This document shows positions 9,160 through 19,379 of a DNA stretch of 62,028 nt, piece by piece (within the stretch, counting starts at the first letter, position 1; each line of letters opens with the position of its first letter). The notes under the pieces were generated by a model. It saw only the letters and a list, made by a program, of their open reading frames with translations. It made no database searches and was not told the origin of the DNA. Source of the DNA: an uncultured Myxococcales bacterium (GTDB lineage Bacteria > Myxococcota_A > UBA9042 > DTJE01); the NCBI GenBank assembly GCA_903936705.1, contig CAIZWN010000018.1, positions 1-62,028 on the forward strand, read 5' to 3'. Position numbers and translations under genes: made by a program.

Positions 9160-10332
9160 CTATGGAATAGCATCAGGATGTTGCAACGAGATCGCCTGGG
9201 CCAGCCCGTCGATGGCGACGAGGTCGTCGGCCCCAGGGGATCCTTTGCATGACACAGGCGCAAGGAATTCCACCTTCAGGCCAGACAACAGCGCTCTAAC
9301 CTGTTCATCAATCTTCCCGCCCCACGAGTAGGTCGCCATCGTCGAAACGAAGCGTGTCTTCGGCTTCAGCGCAGCAATGACGTAGGCAGCCGACTGAACC
9401 AGGGGATGCAGGCCGTTCAGGACGACTGGCGAGGCGAAGACCAGGGTCGAAGGCTCGACAAGAGCAACGGCCAGCGCCCCAAGGTCGGTTTCCAGCAGGT
9501 TCAAGGGTTCAGCGGGAATACCGCGCAGCGACAGGGCTTCAACAAGATGGCTGACCATGCGTGAAGTGCTGCCGTGCATCGAGACGTAAGGGATGACGAC
9601 GCGCCGTGACGGGGCGTCGCCTGCCCAGCCGCGCCAGGATTCCCGGATGTCGTTTGGCCGGTCGTGGATAGGTCCGTGCGACGGGCAAATCCATTCGATG
9701 TCCAGGCTGGACAGGCGTTCGATGTGTTTCAGGATCTGCGCCTTGAACGGCATCATGATCCCGGCGTAATACAGTTTAGAAGGCCCCAGTAAGGATTCGC
9801 GCGAAACGAACAGGTCGGCCGAGGCGAGGTGGCTGCCAAAGAAGTCGCAACTGAACAGGATGCGATCCTCGGCCACCCATGTGACCATCGTCTCGGGCCA
9901 GTGAACCCAAGGCATGTGAAGGAAACGCAGGGTCTTGCCACCGAGGTCGATGGTCTCGTTGTCGGCGACAGGCTGGAAGCGTTCGGGCGCTATTGGCAAT
10001 AGATCCTGAAGAAATCCAGCAGCGCGCTGGGTGCAGATTACGCGGGCCTCGGGATAGCGTTCCAGGACGCGGGGCAAGGCGCCGGAGTGGTCCTGTTCAG
10101 CGTGGTGCGCGACGACGTAGTCCAGGCGTGGGACGTCGGCCAGCTGCGCCAGCAGTATATCGACCATTGCATCATCGACGGTATCCAGCAGGGCAACCTT
10201 GTCACTGCCCTGAACCAGCCATGCGTTGTACGACGTTCCCTGCGGTATCGGGATCAGCGCATCGAACATGCGTCGGTCCCAATCGACCGCGCCCATCCAT
10301 CGAATTCCCTCACGAATAGTCCTTGCCTGCAT
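9160..10332 (-). CDS. Flavo-diiron protein (A-type flavoprotein, O2/NO reductase)
   Basis: A 390-residue protein with an N-terminal metallo-beta-lactamase-fold diiron domain and a C-terminal flavodoxin domain. All seven usual diiron ligands are seen: His77, Glu79, Asp81 and His82 in HAEQDH, His144 in WVHWPET, Asp163 in SCDFFG and His219 in PSHGP. The FMN loop is SMHGSTSRM, near residue 248. The family reduces O2 to water or NO to N2O in the cytoplasm with electrons from rubredoxin or a coenzyme-specific partner (family knowledge). There is no C-terminal rubredoxin or reductase fusion and no rubredoxin gene nearby. The start ATG 10332 follows GAGGGGG by 8 nt. A weak promoter (TTGCGA, 16-nt spacer, TAGACT) reads toward it from about 10387 to 10360. 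Confidence 0.9.
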   Translation of the reverse strand: MQARTIREGIRWMGAVDWDRRMFDALIPIPQGTSYNAWLVQGSDKVALLDTVDDAMVDILLAQLADVPRLDYVVAHHAEQDHSGALPRVLERYPEARVICTQRAAGFLQDLLPIAPERFQPVADNETIDLGGKTLRFLHMPWVHWPETMVTWVAEDRILFSCDFFGSHLASADLFVSRESLLGPSKLYYAGIMMPFKAQILKHIERLSSLDIEWICPSHGPIHDRPNDIRESWRGWAGDAPSRRVVIPYVSMHGSTSRMVSHLVEALSLRGIPAEPLNLLETDLGALAVALVEPSTLVFASPVVLNGLHPLVQSAAYVIAALKPKTRFVSTMATYSWGGKIDEQVRALLSGLKVEFLAPVSCKGSPGADDLVAIDGLAQAISLQHPDAIP

Positions 10333-10473
10333 GTGTTCGTCCCCCTCGAGAACAGGCGCAGTCTAGCATCGGACCATGGTGTCGCAACAGTGCCCGTATC
10401 GGAACTTCATGGTTACGGTAAATTGCACTGGGTAACACTGTGAAATGACAACATCCGAGTGGGGCGTCCGATC

Positions 10474-12621
10474 TCAGCGAAGGACTGTCGGGAAGGTGTT
10501 GATCCGGCTGGCGATAGCAAGGGCCTGTTCACTGGTGCCCTGGAAAACGGAAAAAACCCAGGTTCGCGATTCGTCGGGTATCGCTGTCTCGTCCAGGAAG
10601 CTGACCGTCCTTTGACCATTCAGCTTCCAGGGAACGACTGCGGCAAGGTGGACCGAATCGCAGTGCTTGATGACCCACCAGTCGTTGCCCAGCCCAATCA
10701 GGCCATTAGGCAACGGCAGGAAAATCTTGTCACCCAGGCCGTACGATCCACTGGTTGCGACCGACTGCAGCGTGAAACCGGACAGCGGTTGCTGGATCAC
10801 CTCGTTGTCAGACAATCCAGGGGTATAGCGCAGTACGTCATCGTAACGCGGGAAGGTCACCTGGACTTTGCGCAGATTGGCGTCGTCTTCCTTGGAAGGA
10901 TCTGTCATCGGACCGAAGCTCAGGTGCATCTGGACGTGGTTTTCGCCTGCCATGAACCACTGCACGGTCGGAGTGCGCCCGTTTGCAACGACGGACACTT
11001 CGAATGGTGGCGTTGTTGCTTCCGGTGGTTCCGCGACGGGGAGATCGTCCAGTCGCGTGGCTGTTCCTGCGCCGACATCGATTGATGTATGAGGCCATCC
11101 AAGCAGGTTCAGCAGGTCGGTGAAGGCCTTGTCTACGGCGTCCTGGGCAGACTTCGAGTATGTCATGCCATAGACGAATTCGCCGGGCCAAGGGTTGATG
11201 CCCGTCGCGTCCGATACCTCGGCGCGCAGCAGGTCACGCCAGGCAAGGTCGAGGGCCGCTCGAACCGCCGATACGTCCTTGGCGGCGTCCTTCGCTGACT
11301 TCAGAAGAACCTCGACGGCGGCAATCGACTGGCTGACCCGGTAGGTCGCGGTCCTGTGGTCGTTGTCCCGCTCGTAGGGCCAGTTCGTGTCCAGGCTGCC
11401 GTGATGCCCCATCCACTGCTGGATTCCTTCCGTGTCGATCGGCTGCCAGGTGGAGTCTACGATGGGGGGCAACTCGCGAGGGGCAACCTGTCGGGCATCC
11501 AGGTCTGCCAGATATCCGGTGATCGTGGTCATCTGGTATCCCTTGTCCACCAGCAACTGCAGCATGTTTTCGTAATCCTTCACGGCCGCCATGTCCGCGC
11601 CGGATATGGGGGCAAGGTAGGGGCTTCCCACCGTGGCAAGAACCTCGCCGTCGTCGAAGAAGGGCCAAATCACGTCGATACCCGATTCCGGGTCAACCGA
11701 CGGGCCTTCCTTCAGACCCTCTTCCATCCCGGCCAGGACCGTGACGCCACGACTGGTATAGCGGGGCCACGGCCGCGTGCCCCACTGGAAGTACCGGAAC
11801 ATGTTTTCGTGCAGCAGATCGACCGTGAATCCGTGATCCTTCATGAAGGAATGCTTGCCCAGGCCGCTCATGCCCTCCTGATTGAAGACAACTGGCGACA
11901 CAGGCAGGCACGTTCGCTGGAAGATTTCTGCGTTGATGTCCAGGGACTTTTCCAGGTCGCGAGCCGGATAGGCCAGGAACAGTTGGGCCGACCAGTGGAA
12001 CGAGACCATCTCGATCTGACCGGACTGGACGCCTGCCTGGAGCTTCGCGAGGATATCTGGATGCCGTGCCTCCATTGCTTCAATCATCAGGCCGGGGCAC
12101 TCGAAGGTTGTCCGCCACGTCGGGTGCGAAAGGTACATGTCCAGGATAGGCTCGAAGGACTGGGTGATCTGCCAGTCGATTATCGCGTCATCGTCCCAGC
12201 CTTCGCACAGGCTGTCGTCCCCGAAATTCATGCCGCATGCCGTCATCGGTTGACCGTCCCAAGTCGTCAGCAGGCCACCTGCGACGTACTGTGTGTTCCA
12301 GTGGAACATGGTCAGACCGAACTTGGTCCGGTTCGCATCGGGAAGCGTCTTTGGTACCTGGGCCCATGTGCATACAGCCGCTGGGATGTCGCCGCCGGCG
12401 GAGTCATCGAGAAGATCCTGGACGTCCACGTCGCCTGCCGTCACGTCCTGACCTGTTTCACCAGGAGTTTCCGGCAACGTGTCGCCCTGGGTCTCGGTAG
12501 AAGGATCGTTGATCGAATCTCCCGGGATGTCGGCTAAATCAGGCTGATTGACGCTTTCGCCGCAGGAGGACAAGCCGATTGCCAACAGGACCGTCCAGGT
12601 TGCCGCAAGAATGGATCGCAT
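10474..12621 (-). CDS. Lipoprotein with possible glycoside-hydrolase/deacetylase-like barrel
   Basis: A 715-residue exported protein. The lipobox is GLSSC with Cys20, followed by an acidic tether to about residue 80 (Asp, Pro, Glu and Thr rich). The central part begins KFGLTMFHWNTQYVAGG and continues with EMVSFHWSAQLFLAYP, PVVFNQEGMSGLGKHSFMKD and a DxxxR-type region. This spacing of His, Trp and acidic residues resembles the (beta/alpha)7 barrels of GH57, GH38 or polysaccharide deacetylases (inference; no diagnostic catalytic pair was fixed). The C-terminal third looks like a beta-sandwich. ATG 12621 follows GGAGG at a good distance. Likely anchored to an envelope membrane and acting on glycans, but hypothetical is the safe call. 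Confidence 0.7.
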   Translation of the reverse strand: MRSILAATWTVLLAIGLSSCGESVNQPDLADIPGDSINDPSTETQGDTLPETPGETGQDVTAGDVDVQDLLDDSAGGDIPAAVCTWAQVPKTLPDANRTKFGLTMFHWNTQYVAGGLLTTWDGQPMTACGMNFGDDSLCEGWDDDAIIDWQITQSFEPILDMYLSHPTWRTTFECPGLMIEAMEARHPDILAKLQAGVQSGQIEMVSFHWSAQLFLAYPARDLEKSLDINAEIFQRTCLPVSPVVFNQEGMSGLGKHSFMKDHGFTVDLLHENMFRYFQWGTRPWPRYTSRGVTVLAGMEEGLKEGPSVDPESGIDVIWPFFDDGEVLATVGSPYLAPISGADMAAVKDYENMLQLLVDKGYQMTTITGYLADLDARQVAPRELPPIVDSTWQPIDTEGIQQWMGHHGSLDTNWPYERDNDHRTATYRVSQSIAAVEVLLKSAKDAAKDVSAVRAALDLAWRDLLRAEVSDATGINPWPGEFVYGMTYSKSAQDAVDKAFTDLLNLLGWPHTSIDVGAGTATRLDDLPVAEPPEATTPPFEVSVVANGRTPTVQWFMAGENHVQMHLSFGPMTDPSKEDDANLRKVQVTFPRYDDVLRYTPGLSDNEVIQQPLSGFTLQSVATSGSYGLGDKIFLPLPNGLIGLGNDWWVIKHCDSVHLAAVVPWKLNGQRTVSFLDETAIPDESRTWVFSVFQGTSEQALAIASRINTFPTVLR

Positions 12622-12743
12622 ATGGAAGACCTCCGATTCAGGGCGCCGGGCGCCTTTTGCCGGATACTACATCAGGCTGGCGCCAATGCGGAAGCGTGGC
12701 ATACTACGCTCGAATCGGTTGAATCATGCTTCTGGAGGCGTCC

Positions 12744-15700
12744 ATGGGGTCCCTCGCCGAAATCCTGGAAAGGAACAGGGACGACCTCGTCTACCGAGTC
12801 AGGGCACTGGCCCGAGACTCTGGCTACCTTGATACGATCAGTCCGACGCTTGAACAGTGGACCGGTTGGATAACCCGCGTGTCCGATCTTTTGTGCCGCC
12901 CCGATTCAATCACCGGCCTGAATCTGCTGCAGGGACGGTTTGATCGGCTGTGTGATGACCCGTCGGTGACGTCGATGGTCCGGGAGGTGCGCAGCTATCG
13001 GAAACAGGGAGCCAGTCTCACTACGGTTCTGGGGATACTGAAGCTGTTCCGGAAGGTCTATCTGGACTTTTTTGCGCGGCCAGACATGCCTTATGGTGTT
13101 CTGGCGCCAAGTTCGGAATTGATCCTGTCGCTGTTCGATCGACTTGAACTGGCCTTCTGTGCTGATTCAAGTTTCTGCGTGCCAGTCTCGTCGCGCTTTG
13201 ATGCACAACCGTTGGCGGCGAATGGCGAGAGTGATTTTCCGCGCTTCACGATGCTGCTGGAAAGTCTGCGGACGCCGGTCGTTCTTCTGGATCGGTCCCT
13301 TGTTATCGAATACTGCAATCAGACTGCCTGGCTGATGTTCGGAGGCGCGGACACCAGGGGCGGGTTGCGCGGAAAGCCGATTGCCGAAGTGGCTCCTCAG
13401 ATTGCGGTTGCAATTGCTGCGCTGGACCACGCGCAGGTTGACGAGGCAACCGTCGAGCGACGCATCGAGACACTGCTTGGGGTCCGTCACATGGACGTGA
13501 GGATCAGCAGGTCCAGGTCACGCAATGGGGAGATAGAAGGCATCGGTGTGGTTCTTAACGACGTCACTTTGCGACACGACGTCGAGGAAAGATTACGAGG
13601 GGCGCGAAAGGATCTTGAGGTCAGCGTCCGTGAACGGACCGACGAACTGGAACTGACAAACGAGCGTCTGTTGCAAGAGGTAAAGGAGAGGCAGGCTGCC
13701 GAGCAGGTCCTGCGCGAGAGCGAGGCCAGGTACCGTAGCCTGGTCGATCTTTCACCGGATGGCATCATCGTTCACAGCGAGGGCGTAGTCGTCTTTGCAA
13801 ACGCTGCTGCCCTGAGGATGTGCGGTGCGGATTCGGACCAGCTTGTCCTGGGCCGATCGGTCCTGGACTTTGTGCATCCCGATGATTTCCAGAGGGTGGC
13901 TGAACGGGTACGTCGAATGGTGGCTACAGGGGGGCGCGAGCCAGCAATCGCCGAGCGATTCTTGCGCACTGACGGGGTGGCTTTCGAGGTCGAGGTGACG
14001 GCTTCCGGGGTCGTGTACAAAGGAAAGCCATCGGTACAGGTGGTGTTTCGTAACATCGAGGAGCGGGTACGCCAGGAGGCCGAGGCAGAAGAAAGACGGC
14101 GGGCTGTCGAGATCCTGTTGAAGGCGCAGGATCAGATCCCCAGGGTCGATCCGATTGCTACCGGGCCGATGGTGGTGGATGCGATGGCCCGTTCCTGCAA
14201 CGCCTATGGAGCCGAATGGTACGTGATGGAGGACAACGGACTGCTGAGGTTGGATGCCAACGCGGGATTTTCGAATGCCGGTCGGCGGCAGTCTGCGGAG
14301 ACATTGCGCCGCCCCGTTTCGGACGGGGGAGTTTTGACGACCGTGGCCAGTTCGCGCGAGCCGGTATATGTGCCCGATTGTGCAAGCGATCCGCTTTGGT
14401 TGGCCAGGGATGGAGACTTTCGCAGCGCCTTCGTCGTTCCGGTCCGTTTCGGGGAACGGCTGTTCGGCGTGGTGCTGCTGATGTCGATGGATCCTGACGG
14501 CTTCTCGCTGCCGCGCAGAACACTGGCGACATTGGCTGCCGACTATCTGGCAGCGGCTCTCGAGAGCGTTCGACTGAACGCCCAGACACGAGAGGCCGAG
14601 GCTCGATTCCGTTCGATCTTCGAGAACGCGGTCGAGGGCATCTACCAGTGTATGCCGGACGGGCGCGTGGTCGTCGCGAACCCGGCTCTGGCCAGGATGC
14701 TGGGATTCAAGGACCCCAGTGACCTTCTGATGTCCCCGAACGATTTTCTGGATCGGTTGCATTCGGACCCTGCGCGACGGCAGGCCTTCCTGGCCGAACT
14801 GTCAATGGTTGGTGAGGTGCGCGGATTCGAGTACGAGGCCCGTCGTGCGGATGGGGGGCCTGTATGGGTTTCCGAGAGCGCGCGCGCCGTTCGGGACGAT
14901 GCCGGGAGCCTGCTGTACTGGGAGGGTGTGATCGAGGATGTCAGCCGACGAAGGGATCTCGAGGGACAGTTGCTGCATGCCCAAAAGATGGAAGCGGTTG
15001 GTCGGCTGGCTGGAGGTGTGGCCCATGATTTCAACAACCTGTTGACTGCAATTCTTGGGTACAGCGGCCTGGTCATGGAGCGTCTGGGACCCAACGATCC
15101 GGCATGGCATGATGTGGTCGAGATTCGCGATGCCGGCAAGCGTGCCGCAGCCCTTACCGGGCAGTTGCTTGCCTTCAGCCGGAAGCAGGTCTTGAAGCCC
15201 ATGGTTGTGGACCTGAATGAGGTCGTGTCATCGATCGAGAAGTTGCTGCGTCGCCTGATTGGCGAGGATATCGACCTGCGCACGTCCCTGTGTCCCGAGC
15301 AGTTATGGGTTCGCGTAGATCCCGGGCAGCTTGACCAGGTAATCGTGAACCTGGCGTTGAACAGCCGGGATGCCATGTCAGGAGGTGGGCGGCTTTCTAT
15401 CACGGCCACGACGCTTGATGTGATCGATCCAGACAGGGCGGCCTCGATGGCGATTGACATGGGGAAGTACGCGCTGCTTGAGGTCGAGGACACCGGAACC
15501 GGCATGGACGCCGAGACCAAGGGCCATCTGTTCGAGCCGTTCTTCTCGACCAAGGGGCCGGGCATGGGTACCGGCCTGGGACTTGCCGTTGTATTCGGTA
15601 TCGTCAAGCAGAGTGGTGGCACCATCTGGTTCAAGAGCGAGCCAGGCGCCGGGACAAGAATGAGCGTGTGCCTGCCGCGGCTCGATGGTTCTCCTGAAGA

Positions 15701-16121
15701 GTTGGCATCTCCAGAAGCACTGATGCAGCCGGCGCGCGGAGTAGAGACCGTTCTTGTGGCCGAGGACGAGTCCTCGGTGCGCGGGCTTGTTCGGGTCATT
15801 CTTGAAGGCGCTGGATATCGAGTCATAGAGGCGCGCGAGGGGCTTGATGCCTTGAGGATTGCGTCCGAGTACGACGGGCCGGTTCACTTGTTGCTGACCG
15901 ATGTCATCATGCCGGGAATGAACGGTCGCGACCTCGCCCGAATCCTGCGAGACAGTCGGCCTGGAATCCGGGTGCTGTTCACCAGCGGATACACGGATTT
16001 TGCGGTGGAGCAGGCCGGCTTTGTGGCTGAAGGCACATTGTTCCTCCAGAAACCGTTCTCGCCGATAGCTCTGCTGGAGATGGTGCGCGGGTTGCTGGAC
16101 AGTCCAGCCAAGCAGGCATGA
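12744..16121 (+). CDS. Soluble hybrid histidine kinase (PAS-PAS-GAF-PAS-HisKA-HATPase-REC)
   Basis: 1125 residues from ATG 12744, chosen because GGAGG lies 5 nt upstream; ATG 12726 would precede that site. There are no membrane helices, so it is cytoplasmic. The order is: an N-terminal helical region (about 1-150, resembling the globin-like RsbRD_N sensor, uncertain), PAS (about 165-280), a coiled coil, a second PAS (about 325-450), GAF (about 455-605), a third PAS (about 615-740), HisKA with phospho-His in GGVAHDFNNLL (about 760), HATPase (NSRDAM, DTGTGM, GTGLGLA; about 850-975) and a receiver with phospho-Asp in LLTDVIMPGMNG (about 1051). It ends in the receiver, so output must go to a partner. 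No response regulator gene is adjacent. Confidence 0.92.
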   Translation: MGSLAEILERNRDDLVYRVRALARDSGYLDTISPTLEQWTGWITRVSDLLCRPDSITGLNLLQGRFDRLCDDPSVTSMVREVRSYRKQGASLTTVLGILKLFRKVYLDFFARPDMPYGVLAPSSELILSLFDRLELAFCADSSFCVPVSSRFDAQPLAANGESDFPRFTMLLESLRTPVVLLDRSLVIEYCNQTAWLMFGGADTRGGLRGKPIAEVAPQIAVAIAALDHAQVDEATVERRIETLLGVRHMDVRISRSRSRNGEIEGIGVVLNDVTLRHDVEERLRGARKDLEVSVRERTDELELTNERLLQEVKERQAAEQVLRESEARYRSLVDLSPDGIIVHSEGVVVFANAAALRMCGADSDQLVLGRSVLDFVHPDDFQRVAERVRRMVATGGREPAIAERFLRTDGVAFEVEVTASGVVYKGKPSVQVVFRNIEERVRQEAEAEERRRAVEILLKAQDQIPRVDPIATGPMVVDAMARSCNAYGAEWYVMEDNGLLRLDANAGFSNAGRRQSAETLRRPVSDGGVLTTVASSREPVYVPDCASDPLWLARDGDFRSAFVVPVRFGERLFGVVLLMSMDPDGFSLPRRTLATLAADYLAAALESVRLNAQTREAEARFRSIFENAVEGIYQCMPDGRVVVANPALARMLGFKDPSDLLMSPNDFLDRLHSDPARRQAFLAELSMVGEVRGFEYEARRADGGPVWVSESARAVRDDAGSLLYWEGVIEDVSRRRDLEGQLLHAQKMEAVGRLAGGVAHDFNNLLTAILGYSGLVMERLGPNDPAWHDVVEIRDAGKRAAALTGQLLAFSRKQVLKPMVVDLNEVVSSIEKLLRRLIGEDIDLRTSLCPEQLWVRVDPGQLDQVIVNLALNSRDAMSGGGRLSITATTLDVIDPDRAASMAIDMGKYALLEVEDTGTGMDAETKGHLFEPFFSTKGPGMGTGLGLAVVFGIVKQSGGTIWFKSEPGAGTRMSVCLPRLDGSPEELASPEALMQPARGVETVLVAEDESSVRGLVRVILEGAGYRVIEAREGLDALRIASEYDGPVHLLLTDVIMPGMNGRDLARILRDSRPGIRVLFTSGYTDFAVEQAGFVAEGTLFLQKPFSPIALLEMVRGLLDSPAKQA

Positions 16122-16133
16122 AGTCCCCTTGAA

Positions 16134-17291
16134 TCAGGCGAATGTCCTTGCCAGCGAGTCTGCAACAAGAAATCCCGTGGTGGTGGGAACTGCCCGGTTC
16201 CGTTGTATCTTCAGCCTTCCGTCGGCCACCAGTCGCGACAAGGCCGCTTCAGCGGCGGGGCCGTCACGCAGGACGTCAAGCGAGACTCCTTCCCGCGTGC
16301 GAAAGCCCATGGCCAAAGTCTCCAGGCGCCGCATTTCATCGGTCAGGCGTTCCGACGCGGCTACCGGGGAAATTCGAGCTTGAGATCGGCGAAGATACGC
16401 CTCCAGCGAGCGGACATTCCACCAGCGCCGAGTTCCGTCGAAGGAATGCGCGGATGGTCCAAGTCCAAGAGTCGGGACACTGCGCCAATATTTGACGTTG
16501 TGGCGTGAACGATACCGGTCCAGAAGAGCGTAGTTTGACACTTCGTAGTGGATGAAGCCGGCCTTGGCAAGAAACCTGCTGGTATCCAGGAACAGTGCGG
16601 CCACGGCCGACTCGCCTGGCAGTTCAGCTTCCCGTCGGCGGACGGCCCTTGCAAGGGGGGTGCGAGGCTCAACTGACAACGCATAGCATGAAAGGTGCGT
16701 GGGTCCGGCATCGAGGGCCCGGCGCAAGGTGGAACGCCAGGCCTCGCGAGTCTGCCCCGGAAGGCCGTAGATGAGGTCGATGCCGATGTCCACGAATCCG
16801 GCATGCCGCAGTCGCAACAGGGCTTCGCTGACGCCACTTGCGTCGTGTCGACGACCCAGGAACCTCAGCGCGTCGTCGTCGAATGCCTGCGCTCCCAGGC
16901 TTGCACGACAAAACCCCATGTCATGCCACGCTGCAGCGCGGTCGGCCGTGACGTCGGCCGGATTGACCTCGATGGTGGCCTCGCAGTCGGGCTTGAACGC
17001 CAGTATGTTTCGCAGCTTGTGTACGATGTCTCCGAGGATAGCCGGATCGACAAATCCTGGTGTGCCTCCGCCAAAATACAGTGTGTCAAATGGGGAAAAC
17101 CTGTTGCGGTAGCGGGCTGCCTCGGCCAAGACCGCGTCCCTGAAGGCCGGGGCAGATTCGATTCGCGTGCACGATGCGAAGGCGCAGTAGGGGCATTTAG
17201 TGGCGCAAAATGGCACGTGGACATACAGGCCAGGGGCCTGGCCGAATCCGTCGCCGTTATCGTTTGGGTTGGCGTCCATGTTCACGCTCAC
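16134..17291 (-). CDS. hemW: HemW-type radical SAM heme chaperone
   Basis: A 385-residue radical SAM protein. The cluster motif CATKCPYC has Cys29, Cys33 and Cys36, preceded by YVHVPF, as in HemW and HemN. The SAM-binding motif FGGGTP lies near residue 75, and the HemW-type C-terminal domain is present (YEVSNYAL, HNVKYW, GLGPSAHSF). HemW proteins are heme-binding chaperones related to oxygen-independent coproporphyrinogen oxidase (family knowledge). The extra N-terminal CxxxC of true HemN is absent, favouring HemW. The start is GTG 17291; ATG 17279 is an alternative. It converges on the hybrid kinase gene with a 12-bp gap. Confidence 0.88.
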   Translation of the reverse strand: MSVNMDANPNDNGDGFGQAPGLYVHVPFCATKCPYCAFASCTRIESAPAFRDAVLAEAARYRNRFSPFDTLYFGGGTPGFVDPAILGDIVHKLRNILAFKPDCEATIEVNPADVTADRAAAWHDMGFCRASLGAQAFDDDALRFLGRRHDASGVSEALLRLRHAGFVDIGIDLIYGLPGQTREAWRSTLRRALDAGPTHLSCYALSVEPRTPLARAVRRREAELPGESAVAALFLDTSRFLAKAGFIHYEVSNYALLDRYRSRHNVKYWRSVPTLGLGPSAHSFDGTRRWWNVRSLEAYLRRSQARISPVAASERLTDEMRRLETLAMGFRTREGVSLDVLRDGPAAEAALSRLVADGRLKIQRNRAVPTTTGFLVADSLARTFA

Positions 17292-17332
17292 GTCCAGGCG
17301 ACCGGTAAAGAGGCAAGCGTGATCTGGCGCAG

Positions 17333-19132
17333 TTACTCGTCGTCCGACGTCTTGAGGACAGCGATGAATGCCGACTGCGGGATCTCGATATCGCCCACCA
17401 TCTTCATGCGCTTCTTTCCGGCCTTCTGCTTTTCCAGCAACTTGCGCTTGCGGCTGATGTCACCGCCGTAGCACTTCGCGGTGACGTCCTTGCGGAAGGC
17501 GCTGATTGTCTCGCGGGCTATGATGTTGCCGCCGATTGCGCCCTGGATGGCCACCTTGTACTGCTGGCGCGGGATCTCGTCCTTCAGCCGTTCGCATGCG
17601 TTCAATGCCCGGGCACGTGCGCGATCCTTGTGAACTACCATCGAAAGCGCATCAACCTTCTCGCCATTGACCAGGATGTCCAGCTTGACCAGATCGCCTT
17701 CCCGGTACTCAAGCAGCTCGTAGTCGAACGACCCGTATCCTTGCGTGATGCTTTTAAGGCGGTCGTAGAAATCGAAGATGACCTCGGCCAGCGGCAGGTC
17801 GAACTGGATATCCATGCGGCCGGGCGAGGGGTAGGCAATCTCGCTGTTCACGCCCCGGCGCTCGAGGCACAGCTTCATGATGGAGCCCATGTAACGATCG
17901 GGGGTCAGGATCGAGGCCCGGATGTATGGTTCCTCGCCACGGCGGATTGCGGCCGGATCGGGATAGTGCGCGGGATTATCGACCTCGAGTGTTCGGCCGT
18001 CCTCCATCGTGAATCGATAGATGACTGAGGGGGCCGTCAGGATCAGGGACTGGTCGAACTCGCGCTCCAGGCGTTCCTGGACGATTTCGAGGTGCAGCAG
18101 GCCAAGAAAGCCGCAACGGAAGCCCTGGCCCAGCGCAGCCGAGGAGTCCTTGGTATAGACCAGGGATGCGTCGTTCAGCTTGTATCGTTCCAGGGAATCG
18201 GCCAGGTTCTCGTAGTCGTCGGACGCCACGGGATAAAGGGACGAAAAGACGACCGGCTTGGACTCGCGGAACCCGTGCATTGCCTTTGGCGCCGGGTTGT
18301 TGTCCATGGTTATCGTGTCGCCAACGCGAGTGTCGGCTACCGACTTGATGCCGGCAATGATGTATCCGACGTCGCCGGCTCGCAGGATGGGGCGCGGCTC
18401 GCGGATAATCCGGAAGACACCGACTTCCTCGACCTTGTAAGCTTTGCCGACGGCCATCGGCCGCATCAGATCGCCCGCCTTGATCTCGCCCGAAAACAGC
18501 CGGACCGATGCGACGGCGCCCCTGAATGGATCATAATGGGCGTCGAAGATCAGGGCCTGCAGCGGGTCCGTGTTTTCTCCCTTCGGAGGCGGAATCCGTT
18601 CGACGATGGCTTCCAGCAGTTCCTCGACGCCGGCGCCCGTCTTGCCGGACACCAGCAGCGCGTTCTCGCCGTCCAGGCCCAGGTCGCGCTCGATCTGGGC
18701 GCGCGCCATGTCGATGTCAGCGGAAGGCAGGTCGATCTTGTTGATGACCGGGATGATCTCCAGGTCGTGTTCCATTGCCAGGTACAGGTTCGCCAGGGTC
18801 TGGGCCTGGACGCCCTGCGTCGCATCGACCAGCAGCAGGACTCCCTCGCATGATGCCAGCGCCCGGCTGACCTCGTAGGTGAAATCGACGTGCCCGGGTG
18901 TGTCGATGAGGTTCAGTTCGAATTCACGGCCGTCCCGGCTGGTAAAGGGCAGGTTGATCGACTGGGACTTGATCGTGATTCCGCGCTCGCGCTCGAGGTC
19001 CAGGCCGTCGAGAATCTGGTCCCGGAAATTCCGGTCGGCGATGATCCCCGAATGCTGGATCAGGCGGTCGGCCAGCGTGGACTTGCCGTGGTCGATGTGT
19101 GCGATGATGCTGAAGTTCCTGCGCTCGGGCAT
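17333..19132 (-). CDS. lepA: Elongation factor 4 (LepA), ribosome back-translocating GTPase
   Basis: 599 residues from ATG 19132, the usual LepA length; GGAGG precedes it by 4 nt. A longer in-frame extension to 19327 exists, but it is low-complexity and would not fit the family N-terminus (MPERRNFSIIAHIDHGKST). The GTPase motifs are AHIDHGKST (G1), the RGITI region (G2), DTPGH (G3), NKID (G4) and SGKTG (G5). The LepA-specific C-terminal domain follows (PGRMDIQFDLPLAEVIFDFYDRLKS...YGSFDYE). It acts on the ribosome at the inner membrane face (family knowledge). Housekeeping gene. Confidence 0.97.
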   Translation of the reverse strand: MPERRNFSIIAHIDHGKSTLADRLIQHSGIIADRNFRDQILDGLDLERERGITIKSQSINLPFTSRDGREFELNLIDTPGHVDFTYEVSRALASCEGVLLLVDATQGVQAQTLANLYLAMEHDLEIIPVINKIDLPSADIDMARAQIERDLGLDGENALLVSGKTGAGVEELLEAIVERIPPPKGENTDPLQALIFDAHYDPFRGAVASVRLFSGEIKAGDLMRPMAVGKAYKVEEVGVFRIIREPRPILRAGDVGYIIAGIKSVADTRVGDTITMDNNPAPKAMHGFRESKPVVFSSLYPVASDDYENLADSLERYKLNDASLVYTKDSSAALGQGFRCGFLGLLHLEIVQERLEREFDQSLILTAPSVIYRFTMEDGRTLEVDNPAHYPDPAAIRRGEEPYIRASILTPDRYMGSIMKLCLERRGVNSEIAYPSPGRMDIQFDLPLAEVIFDFYDRLKSITQGYGSFDYELLEYREGDLVKLDILVNGEKVDALSMVVHKDRARARALNACERLKDEIPRQQYKVAIQGAIGGNIIARETISAFRKDVTAKCYGGDISRKRKLLEKQKAGKKRMKMVGDIEIPQSAFIAVLKTSDDE

Positions 19133-19379
19133 GAAGCCTCCGGGCGGCATGGGTGCCGCGGCGCAAGGATGCAGTCTGGTGGCCGCCGTGTCAAGGTTCG
19201 GCGGACAGGTTCGGCGGTCGATCTCGCCTGCCTGCGCGCCCGTTGAGCTTGGGTTAGGCGGGGAAGCGGACCAAGCTTTTGCGCCCACATCTGTCTGCCC
19301 TATCGCCGATCTATTGAGGCCAGACATATAGGGCCATCCGAACGTTCAGAAAGACGGATGGCTGACCCTGCTGCAAGGC

